This document shows, piece after piece, positions 12,701 to 22,900 of a DNA stretch of 64,000 nucleotides. Both the position numbers and the translations under genes were made by a program. Source of the stretch: Synchiropus splendidus (taxonomy: Eukaryota; Chordata; Actinopteri; Syngnathiformes; Callionymidae); the NCBI RefSeq assembly GCF_027744825.2, contig NC_071334.1, positions 6,828,437 through 6,892,436 on the forward strand. The letters are read 5' to 3'. A model generated the notes under the pieces. The model was given only the letters and a program-made list of their open reading frames with translations. It ran no database searches and was not told the DNA's origin. The stretch's first letter is position 1. Each line of letters opens with the position of its first letter.

Positions 12701-15700
12701 TCCAGCTGGAGCGACAGCTTCACGCTCCACTTCCAAACAAGTCTCCCGGCGATTCTTGAAACGCCACTTCTCAAAACAGCGCCGACTAAAATGTTTGTGA
12801 GTAGATGAAAGCTGTCGGTAGAAATCTGCACCATTTTCAGTGAAGAATGGCCAAATTCACCCAATGTTTCCCTTTGACTGAAGGTTCCAATATCACCATT
12901 TACCCGAATACCACCCGCCAGTAGAATTTCTATAGAGATGCTTGCCAGCTCACCTGTCTGCAGTGGTCAGTACCGACACAGTCAGAGCCAGGGTCGTGTA
13001 CATCCCAGACAAAAGACCTCCCATGTCAGTGTCAACCTCCTTTGATGGGTTTTTGTTGGCAAAAGGAGGACAGTATTAGCTGGTGGTCATAATGATTTGG
13101 CTGATTTGGTAGGCTTCTTAGTCGCGTTTGCCTGTTATTTCTTCCTATAACAAACAATGTTTACTCGAGCAAGGGCGCTCTGCCTCCAGTGCAGTTCATC
13201 ACGAGCCTGTGGCGCCATCCAGTGGTCTCCTAGCAGAATTACATTAACTCTTATGACGCTGACAACGCGCGACTTAAACATGTCACTAATATCATATAAA
13301 CTAATACATGCAGATGGATTTGAGTGGATGAATTCAACTGAAATTATTTTCATCAATCACTACCGCTGCCACCAAAAACTAAAATCTTTCAATTTTGCTT
13401 GATATTGATTTTAATTTGACTTATTTAATGCAGATAATATTTAAAAAATAATTTGGTTAAAAACTGAGTTGAGAGAGCTGCATAAATATCAGATCGGCAA
13501 ATGAGGGAGAAACGAACTTTCTCATGTAGAAGTGTCAACAATACAGGAATCTACGTATCAATAGTGATCAGTGAGTTAAAACAGTGAGCAAAAACACCAT
13601 GGTTGGTTGGGTCTATGTGTGTATGTCTTCACTCCCAGCTCCTTCTATTTGTTCCTGTCCACTGCTGCAATGAAACTTGATATCAATGAAACAGAAATCA
13701 ACTTCTACTGCTGATCTTATCAGTGGTTTGACCTCCTGAGTTTTATCAGAGAGTTTTTATTTATGGTTCTGTATGTATTTGTTTGTCTTATTGCGTTCTA
13801 ATATTGCTGTTGTTTATTCCCATATTCACCTCCCTGCAGCACTTTGGTACAATCATGCGTTGTTTTCAAGTGATCTGTAAATATACTTGGTTTGGTATAA
13901 GGAAGCACCCAATATAACACCAACCATAAAACATGAAACATCAACTGAGGATTTGAGAAACGCCTCTCATTTTGCCTCACAGTGACTCAAGCTGTAAGGT
14001 GCCAATGCATTTCAGTTGTATGGCGACATCTACTGGTTGGTTTTAGCACTGGAGTTAATACATGTATCCGACAATAATGATCATAATATCTGTTTACAAA
14101 GATGATCACCACATGTATGCTGTGAATGCGCGCAGGTGTATCAGACGTGTGGGACTCCAGGTCAGTCAGAAACTGCAAGTCCAACGGACCACGAAGCAAA
14201 GAAGAGAAGTGGCGCCTTGACTGCGTCGGAATATAAACCATCGCCCACTGCTGGACTCCGACTGGAGATGCAGGTGTGTGACTGAAACAGAGATGCGTTG
14301 CCTCAAGAGACTTGACCCTCTGAATGACCACAGGTGTCCGATCTGACCAGTAAGTTGCGGGAGATGCGCCAGTACTGGCTCCAGCTTCCTCTCGCTCTCT
14401 GCAGCAAACTGGCGCCAGGTGGCGCCAGTCAAGAGAAGTGCTGGAATGGACTCACCAAAGGAAGGTAAAACTTAGTCAAGAAAGGTCAAAGGTCATTGTC
14501 AGGCATTCACAACACAGTTTGACAATCGTAGTCACTAAAATGAAAAAGAGTGCTACGGTCACCTCTGAGAGTGTTTCCACTTTCCTCCATGTGCGTTCAG
14601 GTATCTTCCTGAGGTGATGGGAGACGGTCTGGCCAGCCAGATCAACAACCCTGAGGTGGAGCTGGACATCACCAAACCAGACATGACCATCCGCCAGCAG
14701 ATCATGCAGCTGAAGATCATGAGCAACAGACTGAGAAACGCTCTGGAGGGCAACGATGTGGACTTCCAGGATGCAAGTGAGTTGCCGCCAGTGCCTGCTT
14801 TCTTTTTGTCGGGGTAGAAATGGAAGGTGACGCGCTGAAATAGCTGAAATAGTGACTCCAACGTCAATGTGGAGACGCTTGCTGCCACCACAGCCATGAC
14901 TTGTTGCAAAGCAACTCCCTTTTGTAAAAGCATCTGATAAATGACATGTCTGCAGGCTCACTTTCTATTTCCATTATTTTATTTTATTTTATTTTATTAT
15001 GTTTTGACTGCACATTTCCAAAGCACTTTCCTTGTTGCTGGCATCCCCACTGACTCTTGGTTTAGAAATGATGTTAAGTTTCATTGAATTAGTTGTTCAA
15101 GTCCAAACATTTTACGGCAGACAGCGCCATCTGGTGGCCTCTGAAAATCAGGACACTGCTTCATGACACCTCATCTACTCATCAGTACAGCCGGGCTAAT
15201 GCATGGTGTCCAACTCAATCCCTCACGGGACCACAATGTGAAATGATACGGTCAAAGTGTGTATTTATTGAGCAGTCTATCACTTGAATTGAGTGTCTAA
15301 ACAGAACATGATCTCCATCATCTTTTTAAGTGTTGGAGACTCGATTCAGCAGAACTGTCCCTCGCTGACTCCGCCTCATCTGGTCTTCCATATGATTCCA
15401 TCTTTCTACATTTCATTTTTTGAAATACTAAGGATCAATGGTGACATCAAAACAAGTAGCCTGAATCACAGTGGGTCACGACAAGCTGTGGAGGTGGCCT
15501 GGGTTTTGGTGCCATTGATCCATTTCCGGGTCCTTAAAATGACTTGGTGGGCAAGATTTGGTCTCCATGTCTTGAGTTTGACACGTGTATTGGATTTAAT
15601 TGAAAAGTAAAGGAGATGGACTTCACTCACATGGTGTGAAGAACCAGGGGGCGCTAGTGTATGTTTCTCCCGAGACCAGTCCTGTACCGTGAGAAGAACC

Positions 15701-15918
15701 CAGGTGTTGGTATTAAAGTCTGCCTCCTTCTCTCAGGTGACGACATAAGCGGCTCAGGAAGCGGAATGTGCGCCAGCGGCAACTGTCCACGGAGCCGACC
15801 CGGATTATACGCCTACCCGCTGGACAAGGGCCCTGATGGCGGCACTTCGTCTCAGTCCATGTTCTGCAACCTACTGCTCCTTCTGCCCGCTGTGCTCCTG
15901 TTGCTGCTGCAGCGATGA
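8807..15918 (+). CDS. gpc1: Glypican-1, exons 2-10 (signal-peptide exon outside window)
   Basis: Glypican-1 is a GPI-anchored heparan sulphate proteoglycan of the outer plasma membrane that binds growth factors and morphogens. The spliced coding sequence is 8807-8965, 10506-10723, 10827-11000, 12290-12455, 12517-12647, 14136-14273, 14334-14464, 14601-14776 and 15737-15918. With one base from the missing first exon it gives 491 codons plus stop in a single open frame, and every junction has GT-AG ends. Thirteen core cysteines are visible ([12 protein letters not shown], six in the exon at 12290, QTC, LC, KCW); the fourteenth is expected in exon 1. The C-terminal part has DD followed by SGSGSG, the heparan sulphate attachment site, and ends in a Leu-rich hydrophobic tail that fits a GPI signal. 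Segments such as [18 protein letters not shown] and [18 protein letters not shown] are GPC1-type rather than GPC2/4/6. Whether it is the teleost a or b paralogue cannot be told. No exon 1 (signal peptide plus RSC-EVRQ-type segment) was found upstream. Confidence 0.95.
8966..10505. other. gpc1: gpc1 intron 2
   Basis: Begins with a (GT)n tract. From 9340 to 10020 it is very AT-rich with a (TA)n run. GC content rises again towards the acceptor. No gene was recognised. Confidence 0.7.
9696..9727. repeat. (TA)n microsatellite in gpc1 intron 2
   Basis: Uninterrupted TA dinucleotides followed by a T-rich run. Confidence 0.9.
10506..10723 (+). CDS. gpc1: gpc1 exon 3
   Basis: Acceptor tctccag precedes [14 protein letters not shown] and donor gtgagt follows ...VSTPKD. 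The exon encodes helices of the glypican core, including RLYYRG and [15 protein letters not shown], which match the GPC1 pattern (LRLYYRGANLHLEETLAEFWARLLER in the human protein, from memory). It ends in phase 0. The tandem codons for YADL-YADL do not lengthen the domain relative to human GPC1. Confidence 0.95.
10827..11000 (+). CDS. gpc1: gpc1 exon 4
   Basis: A 103-bp intron separates this exon from the previous one. It encodes 58 residues, [19 protein letters not shown] and then [20 protein letters not shown]. Both ends are in phase 0. The donor gtcagc is weaker than the others, but the join to the next exon (VSLSPEC) reproduces the GPC1 order (VAQ-VPLGPEC). Confidence 0.93.
11038..11148. 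mobile_element. MITE, copy C (left arm deleted)
   Basis: TGAGGTATCATGACACAGTA is the outermost left arm, most of the rest of the left half is lost, and the right arm (GTGCCATCTGGTGGCC to ACCTCATC) is intact. It abuts the minisatellite at 11126-11852, which begins inside its right end. Confidence 0.75.
11126..11852. repeat. Minisatellite, unit about 33 bp, in gpc1 intron 4
   Basis: About 22 tandem copies built of CATGAARCCTCATCTACC followed by CTTCAATACTGCGT or similar, with unit variants (CCTTC/TTTC, GCG/GTG/GCA). It starts inside the right end of MITE copy C, and the first half of the unit is the MITE terminus. Confidence 0.95.
11853..12289. other. gpc1: Remainder of gpc1 intron 4
   Basis: Unique-looking sequence between the minisatellite and exon 5. 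Nothing was recognised. Confidence 0.5.
12290..12455 (+). CDS. gpc1: gpc1 exon 5
   Basis: Acceptor tcctcag leads into [20 protein letters not shown] and donor gtgagg follows ...DPEWQNLI. This is the most cysteine-rich exon, with six cysteines including PHC, KPCSSYC and [22 protein letters not shown] is a strong GPC1 signature. It ends one base into the next codon. Confidence 0.96.
12517..12647 (+). CDS. gpc1: gpc1 exon 6
   Basis: The exon follows a 61-bp intron. It encodes [20 protein letters not shown] and ends in DNMETFTAK before donor gtaaga. The end corresponds to the DNRDTLTAK position of GPC1. The exon ends in phase 0. Confidence 0.93.
12648..14135. other. gpc1: gpc1 intron 6
   Basis: Nearly 1.5 kb with no recognisable exon or intact repeat. 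It becomes AT-rich from about 13380. Confidence 0.5.
14136..14273 (+). CDS. gpc1: gpc1 exon 7
   Basis: Acceptor gcgcag leads into VYQTCGTPG, the equivalent of VIQGCGNPK. The rest is a low-conservation, basic and Ser/Thr-rich stretch (EAKKRSG), as expected for the divergent loop before the last cysteines. It is 46 codons in phase 0 and ends at donor gtgtgt. Confidence 0.88.
14334..14464 (+). CDS. gpc1: gpc1 exon 8
   Basis: The exon follows a 60-bp intron. It encodes [20 protein letters not shown], then LCSK and [11 protein letters not shown], which carry the last two core cysteines. It ends two bases into the Arg codon that the next exon completes. A short direct repeat (GGCGCCAG) lies inside the coding sequence and keeps the frame. 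Confidence 0.93.
14601..14776 (+). CDS. gpc1: gpc1 exon 9
   Basis: Acceptor gttcag leads into [20 protein letters not shown] and the exon ends with [10 protein letters not shown] before donor gtgagt. This segment is nearly identical to vertebrate GPC1 and is the best single piece of evidence for the assignment. Confidence 0.97.
14975..15053 (+). repeat. SINE-like fragment, tail missing
   Basis: The TTTTATTTTATTTTAT tract and the words GCACTTTCC and CCCCACTGAC match the element at 39596-39711, but it stops before the GATTCTG tail and joins directly to MITE copy D. Confidence 0.45.
15054..15175. mobile_element. MITE, copy D (left arm missing)
   Basis: Begins at the internal CTCTTGGTTTAGAAATG and continues to GACACCTCATC. 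The left terminal repeat is absent, and a SINE-like fragment lies directly against the break. Confidence 0.75.
15737..15918 (+). CDS. gpc1: gpc1 exon 10 (3' coding exon: HS attachment and GPI signal)
   Basis: Acceptor tctcag leads into [12 protein letters not shown], with three consecutive Ser-Gly pairs after two Asp residues, the usual heparan sulphate initiation context. About 30 hydrophilic residues follow, then a tail of Leu, Ala, Pro and Val ending QR and TGA. The tail fits a GPI-transamidase signal. The exact omega residue is not clear, but the GTSS stretch is a candidate region. Confidence 0.95.
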
Positions 15919-16673
15919 TGGATCCAACCCGCCTGGACTTGGGGCTCCGAACAAACTTTGGGATATTTTGGGTTCTGAGCCCAGACTGCAACTTTGCCAA
16001 AAAAAAAAAAAAAAAAAAGAAAAAGGAAAGAAAACCAATTGAGGAATGGTGTGATCAACGATAGCTGAGGAGGAATCGACGAATGATGTTTAGTTTATTC
16101 CAAATGTAAAAAAGGGAACTGTCCAAGAGGATTTGAATGTCAGAAATCTGGACTGTGACTGAACGCGCCGCAACGATGGCGCATTTGCTTTAATTTAAGT
16201 TCCGTTTTTTTAAGTCCAAGTTGTCTTAAAAGCATTGTGTGAGCTGTAAATGTCATGAGCTTTCAAACTGGCATCATATCGAGCCACGTTGAACCTGTGA
16301 TGTAGTCGTCCAGATGTCGTGGTGTGTGTTGGAAACCTCCATTCATGTGATGACAACGCTCCCGACCATTCGATAGGAAAATCAGCACTTTTTAAAATGA
16401 CCAGAAGAAGCGAGAGAAGCATCGATACACTTTCGAACAAGCACAGACCAATGGTTTTATGGCAGGAGAGGCTGCATTTGTTTACAGAGAACTTGTTCCA
16501 TTCCAGTTCCCATCTGTATCTGATGGAGTACTGAGGCTGCATATCAGATTCTGACTCTGACACAGTCCAACAGAACTAGTCAGAGTTGGAGAGCATGGGT
16601 TGAAGATACATCAAAGAGACGGTTCTGACGAGCGATGGGTCAATGAGGCATCGTGAAACAGCATTGCAGGGTG
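15919..16673. other. Probable gpc1 3' UTR and flank
   Basis: A (A)n run sits at 16000-16018 soon after the stop codon. No further coding signal was seen. Confidence 0.4.
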
Positions 16674-16852
16674 GATGAAACAGTGTCCTCATTTTCAGAG
16701 GCCACTAGATGGTGCTCTTGGAGGTTTCATTGAATTGTTTGTTCAAGGCCAAACATTTTACAGCACACAGCGCCATCTGGTGGCCTCTGAAAATCAGGAC
16801 ACTGTTTCATGAAGCCTCACCAACCCTTCAGTACTGTGTCCAGAAACCTCAT
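16674..16852. mobile_element. MITE, copy E
   Basis: Both inverted arms are present: GATGAAACAGTGTCCTCATT on the left, its near complement around 16780-16810 on the right. The right end runs on into CCCTTCAGTACTGTGTCCAG plus AAACCTCA, half of a second unit of the kind amplified in the minisatellite at 11126. Confidence 0.8.
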
Positions 16853-17055
16853 GGACCCATCACTTGTTCTTACATGGGAGTTTAGGATGTTAGGGATCCT
16901 GGGCTGGATCCAGGATTGTCTGCTAAATCCTCTTATTCCCTCTCTTCTTACTGGGGTGGTTCCCAAGATGGGGGTACCAGAGGGCAGGAGGAGGGTCGAG
17001 AGGGAACTCCAGCCTTGTCCAGTCCTCTGAGCACTGTTCTTGAGGGCTTCCTGGC

Positions 17056-17502
17056 CAGTGGCGGCTGGTCCTTAGCGGGCGCACACCTCACAGTACCTGT
17101 ATAAAGCCATACGGTGCATTAATTTATTTTTATAGGGGCATCATTTTTGATCGATCCTCATGAAACTTTGTTCAGGCACGGCAGCATGACACCTGCCTAT
17201 TACAAATCACTCTATTTTGGAGGTTACACATTCATGTTTGCTACATGCTGCTTGTGGGGCGGTGGAAAAAGTGGCCCTTCAGCATGACAGCTCAGCCATT
17301 CACAGGCATGAGGTGGTCACACGGCACCATGAACTCAGCACAGGTGAAGCTGCTGCCTGGGGGCACCTTTCTGCTCTGCCCAAATATTGCTTCACACGAC
17401 ATTGTTTTTCTGTCATTTGTGTCAAATGATATGTGTTGAGATGTTGAATTGTGAAAGTGGCTTAGCACCCGAGAATGTTTTTTTTTTTGCCAGCCGCCAT
17501 TG
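17056..17502. mobile_element. Non-autonomous hAT-like element
   Basis: The ends CAGTGGCGGCTGG and CCAGCCGCCATTG are inverted repeats of 13 bp with one mismatch. The flanks TTCCTGGC (17048-17055) and TTCCTGGG (17503-17510) fit an 8-bp target-site duplication with one change. An 8-bp duplication and CAG...CTG-like ends are hAT characters. No transposase frame was found in the 447 bp. Confidence 0.8.
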
Positions 17503-17818
17503 TTCCTGGGAGTCTCACCATCTGGTCTACATGTGTAGAGAGATGTTGGAAAGGCTGGCTTCGGTTGGATCAGAAGTGAACTAGGAATGACTATGTGCAC
17601 ACAAAGGGGTGACTTGTGTTGTCAGTGGATAATAGTGAGCAGAATGGCCTTGGAGAAATGGTGATCCAACAGCTGGTTCAGCCACGATCTTGATCTATGA
17701 GCAGTTGGACTGTGGGGCTGTGAGGGTAGGATGACTCCGAGCTGGTGTGACACCTCACAAAAGAGCTAAGCTGACAGGCAAAGTTGTCTATGTGCTGCCA
17801 GTCAGCTAGTGATGGGTG

Positions 17819-18019
17819 GATGAGGTATCATGAAACAGTGTCCTCATTTTCAGAGGCCACTAGATGGCGCTCTTTCTTTAGAAATGAAGTGAGATGTCAT
17901 TGAATTCGTTGTTTAAGTCCAAACATTTTACAGCAGACAGCACCATCTGACCTCTGAAAATCCAGGACGCTGTTTCATGAAACCTCATCGATTCTTCAAT
18001 ACTGTGTCAAGAAACCTCA
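17819..18019. mobile_element. MITE, copy F (best terminal repeats)
   Basis: The left arm GATGAGGTATCATGAAACAG and the right arm CTGTTTCATGAAACCTCATC are near-perfect inverted repeats, about 50 bp per side. The right end is followed by TTCAATACTGTGTCAAG and AAACCTCA. No clear target-site duplication was recognised. Confidence 0.8.
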
Positions 18020-19680
18020 AACACTCACCTATGAACTGATGATCTCAGTTATCTTCAAGAGACTCTGAGCAGAGCCACTTCTTCTCTGTCTGGTGGGACA
18101 TCAGTGGAGGTGGTTCACCCATGTCCTCCACAGTGAGAGAGTTGCTGATGGGTAAGTGGCAGAAGATGACCATGAAGTAGATGAACAACAATAGAAGTTG
18201 ATGTGCAAACTGGTGAGACGTGTGGAAACACACTCTCACTTGCCTTTCGTGTCAACTATGTGGATGAAGCTTGACGAAGAAGACCTCAAAGGCTGAAAGA
18301 AAAAGCCCACGGGGACCAATTTCCTACCAAACCATCACTAAAGATTCACAATATCTGTTCATTCAAGTCTTCAGAAGTCTCTCCCTGGTCAGTTCTGTTT
18401 TGTTTTCTGTTCCAAAATGTGCCGTTTGGATCCTCAGTCACTCGGTCTGGAACCACTCTCTTCATGTTCTTCATGTCAGGATCTCCTCCTTCATCCATCT
18501 CTGCTCTCCTGCTGCGGCACAACGACAGTGACAGTAACGGACAGAAGGAGAGGCACTTCCGAACACTGAAGTGGGATTCGTGTTCATCCGTGTATTTAAT
18601 CACATGCTGCATCATTAAACTGTTGGATTGTTGCAACGGAGTACGTCTTGAGTCCTTCTGACTAGGTCATGACAGGGCAACACTTCAATGGCGATGGGTT
18701 GAGGGTCCAAGTTCGGTTCAGAGGCACAGAGTTGAGGGTCACTTGTGAGCTGGCAGGGCTCTGTTCCCACCACCGAGGGGCAGTAGACCACACTCATGAA
18801 GGGTGTACAGTCAGGATGAGCACCATGAGACCTCCAGAGGAGGTGACCCTGGATGGTCTTCCTCACTGAGGCTCATGTGTTGGAGAAGCTGGTCCCTGAG
18901 AAACAGCAGTGGGAGTCGACTGCTGCGTGAGACATGAAACTGAGTGGCATGGAGGAGCTGGGTGTAGATGCCCATGCGCTCACAGCAGGTCCTGCTAACT
19001 CAAGCCTCTGCTCCAGTTACTAAAAGGAATCGGCCCTTGGAGTTCACTCCGCATGAATCACTGTTAAATACAGACCATGAGGGGGGAGGAAACTAGTTAA
19101 TTTCCTGGTGAAGACATGGGTGGTTCTGCTCCAGAGAGCCTGTAAGCGCTTAATAACACCAGAGGGGTCGGACCTCGGGACTCGGGGCCAGTAAATCCAA
19201 GCGACTGCTGGGGTGTAATGGCTCGCCTGCTGATGTGGAGGCATTGAGGGAGAGCAGGAGTGGGTTTGTTTTAGACAGTGGGAGCCTGGTAAGGAGAGCG
19301 AGGGACGCAAACGGGAAAACAAAAGGCCTTGTTTCTTCACAGTGAGCAGGTAAAGAATGTTTCCAGATGATTCACTGAAGACAGGGGTCTGACCTCCAGC
19401 TTCAGGTCATGACCTGAAGACTGAGAGGACGGATGAAACCGATCAACTCTCCAAAACAGCTCGTGTCAAACCCTGAGGATTTTGTTTGACGTGGAATATA
19501 ATTTCTAATTGTATGTGTGTTTGTGAACCTTGTGTGATGTTAATTACTGCCTACTTTTATTTCTCATTTGAGAGCGTCTATGGAGCAGTTGAAACGCTTC
19601 ACTTTTTGGCCACTGGGTGCCGCTCTTCTGCCAATATCAATCTGCCGGTCGTTAAGAAGAACCTGTCCATCATCGAGGGT
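18020..19680. other. Intergenic stretch between gpc1 and the ephb1 promoter
   Basis: No coding exon or intact repeat was recognised. Short frames here have no recognisable domain. Confidence 0.4.
18614..18619 (+). terminator. Candidate polyadenylation signal for gpc1
   Basis: ATTAAA followed by a GT-rich stretch. No AATAAA was found between the gpc1 stop codon and this point. It would give a 3' UTR of about 2.7 kb that includes two MITEs and a hAT element, so the call is weak. Confidence 0.2.
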
Positions 19681-19892
19681 CAGGTTTGTGATTGGTTGAT
19701 GAGCTCCATGCTGCCTCCCGATTGGCCAGGCGGCTGTAATCAGCGCCAGCAGTGTCGAGTGGGCGGGAGCCAGGAGCCAGTGGCGGGGTTGCCTGTCAGT
19801 GTGCGCGTGTTCTCTGAGGACGGAGATGTGACGCCTCGACTCTGGACTCTTCCACCTGTGTCTCTGGGATTGGCGTTCATTCCTCCGGGCGG
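19681..19892 (+). promoter_or_regulatory. ephb1: Probable ephb1 proximal promoter and 5' UTR
   Basis: The 210 bp before the start codon contain three inverted CCAAT boxes (ATTGG at 19691, 19721 and 19869), a GC box (GGGCGGG at 19761) and no TATA box, with raised GC and CpG content compared with its flanks. This fits a TATA-less vertebrate promoter. The transcription start was not located, and the third ATTGG may lie inside the 5' UTR. Confidence 0.45.
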
Positions 19893-19989
19893 ATGATGGG
19901 CGAGGACAGGCGGGGACTTCCCAGGGCCTCGCCGGTCACTCGGGCTGCGGTGCTGCTGTGTGCCGTCTGTTGGGTCTGCGCTGTGGAAG
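19893..19989 (+). CDS. ephb1: ephb1 exon 1: start codon and signal peptide
   Basis: Two adjacent ATGs (19893 and 19896) open a frame of 32 codons plus one base: a short charged N-terminus, then a hydrophobic core [15 protein letters not shown], then donor gtaacg. Spliced to the exon at 55802 it reads [18 protein letters not shown], which matches the mature EphB1 N-terminus ([16 protein letters not shown]). The first ATG is used here, but the second is equally possible. Confidence 0.85.
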
Positions 19990-22900
19990 GTAACGATCGC
20001 CGGGACGGTCTCATGCTCCTCTGAAACCAACCTTTCGCTGGATTGAAGTACATGTGCTGTACGATGTGGATGTCACTGTTTTCAGAGTTTGACTGTTTGA
20101 AGCCGTTACAGGTGAGCTGCGTTCTCACTTGGGCCAGTGAAAGACACAAAAGGAAAAGTAGAAATAGTTAAGTAAAGGAAAATAAAAACTAAAAATGAAT
20201 TCAAAATAAAATGCCTAAATAGTTCTAGAAGTCGCATTTTTACTACACATCCAATACAGTTGAAATATTTACTTTATTACTCGAAATTCAAAATGTATAG
20301 CGGCAGTAAGAACACGGGTCATAAATGAGTATATGCCTTCGCGGTTTGACGAAGAAAGTATGCTAAATACATTATTTTTTTTTAGAAAATCATGAAACAT
20401 AATACAAGCCAAGAAATATGCTTCATTGGCAGGATTTTTTGCAATTATTTGAAACCGTTATGTCAAAAAAAAAGACTCAAACAGCTGTGAAAAAAGTGAA
20501 TGTACTGTATGTGAAAAAATGTTTGAAAGATATCAATGTATTTCCAATATCAATCGATAAAACTGAATAATATTTCTATAACAACTGGAAAATGATTGCT
20601 TTTAAATGGTCTCCTCCAAGTTTCATTGAACTGGGATTGATGGCGCGGACGGAACAAAAGGCAGGTTTTGTGTTTTTATTGAGCTGCTGTGATGCTCAGT
20701 TGATGGAGTGTCTCCTGAGTGCTGCTCCCTCCTCCGCTGCCTCTGTCTGCGAGCCACAAACTGAATTGTAATTATAGCTCGCAGGTGCACCGTGTAGCAG
20801 CCTCCTGCTCTGGCTGTTCTCTCCCGCTGTTTATTTCCAAATATAATCTCCCAGCGCTTCTGACTCGGTGAAATGGCTGCTTCAACTCTTTCCCCAAAGC
20901 TTGCAGCTCCTCCGTCTCTCAGGCGGCTCCACCCAGATGTTGGGTTGTTCTCAAGCAACCGATCTCACTCCTCCTCCTGGACCTCCTGGTGAAGTGTCTG
21001 TCTCGTCTGCTTTGAGACTTGACTCTTTGCTTTCACTTGTCATACGTAATTACCTTTCCCTCTCATGTGTTCCGCTATTATTGGACAAGACAAGCAACCA
21101 GACGGAGTTTGAAAAAGTAATCGTCTTGCAATTTTGTTGCCTCACTGTCTGCCGTCCGTCTCTGTGACCCCGCGTTGCTGGTGTTGTAGCATGAGTAGAG
21201 GGCCAGACATCCTCCGGTGTTCCCAGGTCAACTGAAAGACCTCAGCTCTCCAGCGTGTCTGGGACCTGCCTCCTTGAAACCCCTCACCAGCCAGGCATCC
21301 TGGAGGCAATGTGGCTCTACTTTGAGTCTCTCATGGCTTAGCTTCTTGAGAGTCCAGACTCCTTATATGGAAAACTGTCTTCAGTAACAGGATGTAACAG
21401 AATGTGATTTTTGAATGGCAAAGGCTGAAATTTGAGAAACAAGGGCATGACGAGACTGCGCTGCATCAGCCGCTGAGGTACCGCGCTGTGAGCCACCCAC
21501 CGCTCTGTCCGAAGTGTCCATACATGCTGGCAGCTCTGTGTTTACTGCTGCAGCCACAACGGCAACACCGAAGGTTGTCGTCAGGGAAAGGTAGGGATGG
21601 GCGATATGGACAAAAAATATCATGATAAATGTTGTCATTTCGGCAATAATTATCACGATAAAGACATTTTCATCATCATGTGTTGGACACACTGCAGTCT
21701 CTGGAAACTGTTTTATGATGAAACTTATTCGTGGAGTTCATGTCCAACATCATTTGTTTATGTTTAAATATATAGTTTGAGTGAAGTGTCGAGATGAGGA
21801 ATTCTATGTTTACATCTCTGGTGGAACCTGGTTGTGTCTGACACATTTCCTAGATACTATTGATGAAATATGAGAAAAAATGTGAATAATGTGATCATTT
21901 AGTCATATTTTATTCTCTAAATCGCGATGCAAACTGTTGAAAAGTCCTTGAAAAACCTTTTCACATGTTTTTTTTTCATTGGCGTGTTTAAAGATATCAC
22001 GAATACTTTGACCGCTTCAGCATGAGCGCTGCCTGTGAGAGTGTGTCCGCGATCAGTGAACTCTAATGGGGACGTGGAAGAGGACGCCGCCGCCAATATC
22101 GGTGCAGAGGTCTATCGAATATTCAACTATTTGCACAAAATAACTGTCACACGCTGGTGTTGGCTGTCAAACACCGCGAAGCTGGACCTGGAGAGCAAGG
22201 TGCGTCGTATTCATGTATGCAAGTCCAATGCCGCTAGTGTAGTGAAATTCTCAACGCAGGGAATGTTTTTGTTGGTATGTCATGTACGATAAGTTACTTC
22301 CCAACCCTAGTTTAGGGGTCAAAAGTCCACTTTCCCAACATCAGTATATTAGGCCATGGGGTTGACCAATAGCATCTCACACGCTGAAGCCCCTGCAGCC
22401 CTGTATTTCCTGTCATGGAACGGTGAAAGAGCAGCTCCTCACCTACTGCAGGGGGTTTGTTATCACCTTAGTTAATAATAATTCTGGGATCCGTCCATCC
22501 AGTCCCTTACTTATATAATAATTACCACATACTCCTCCTCTCCTGTCAAGATTGACACCGTCAGAGCCCCTTGTCAGTCGGCTCCTGTTCTTGCACTCCC
22601 TCTTTTGGGTTTCCTCCAAAGCCTTCTCCTCTGCAGTTCCCTTACGGAGGCAGCAGATTAGTCGACCGCTGTGTTTTAATGGAGCATGTGATTGCGAACT
22701 CTAGTCGGTCTGAGACGCGCAAATGCGTTGAAGGAGCGCTCTGTTTTTAGAAGCTGCCGGAGACTGAAGAGGTGAGGGCGAGAGGGAACTATGTTGGGTT
22801 TGTTCCCTTCTTGACGTTGGTTTTTCTTTATTGATTGAGGAGTTTCATTCATGTTTGGGGACCAGTCATCCAGGGAGCATATTCAAGATGTAAGAGGATT

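Larger units (their letters stand above)
14777..15736. other. gpc1: gpc1 intron 9
   Basis: Holds a (TTTTA)n tract at about 14975-14998, a SINE-like fragment to 15054 and MITE copy D. The remainder to the acceptor is unremarkable. Confidence 0.6.
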
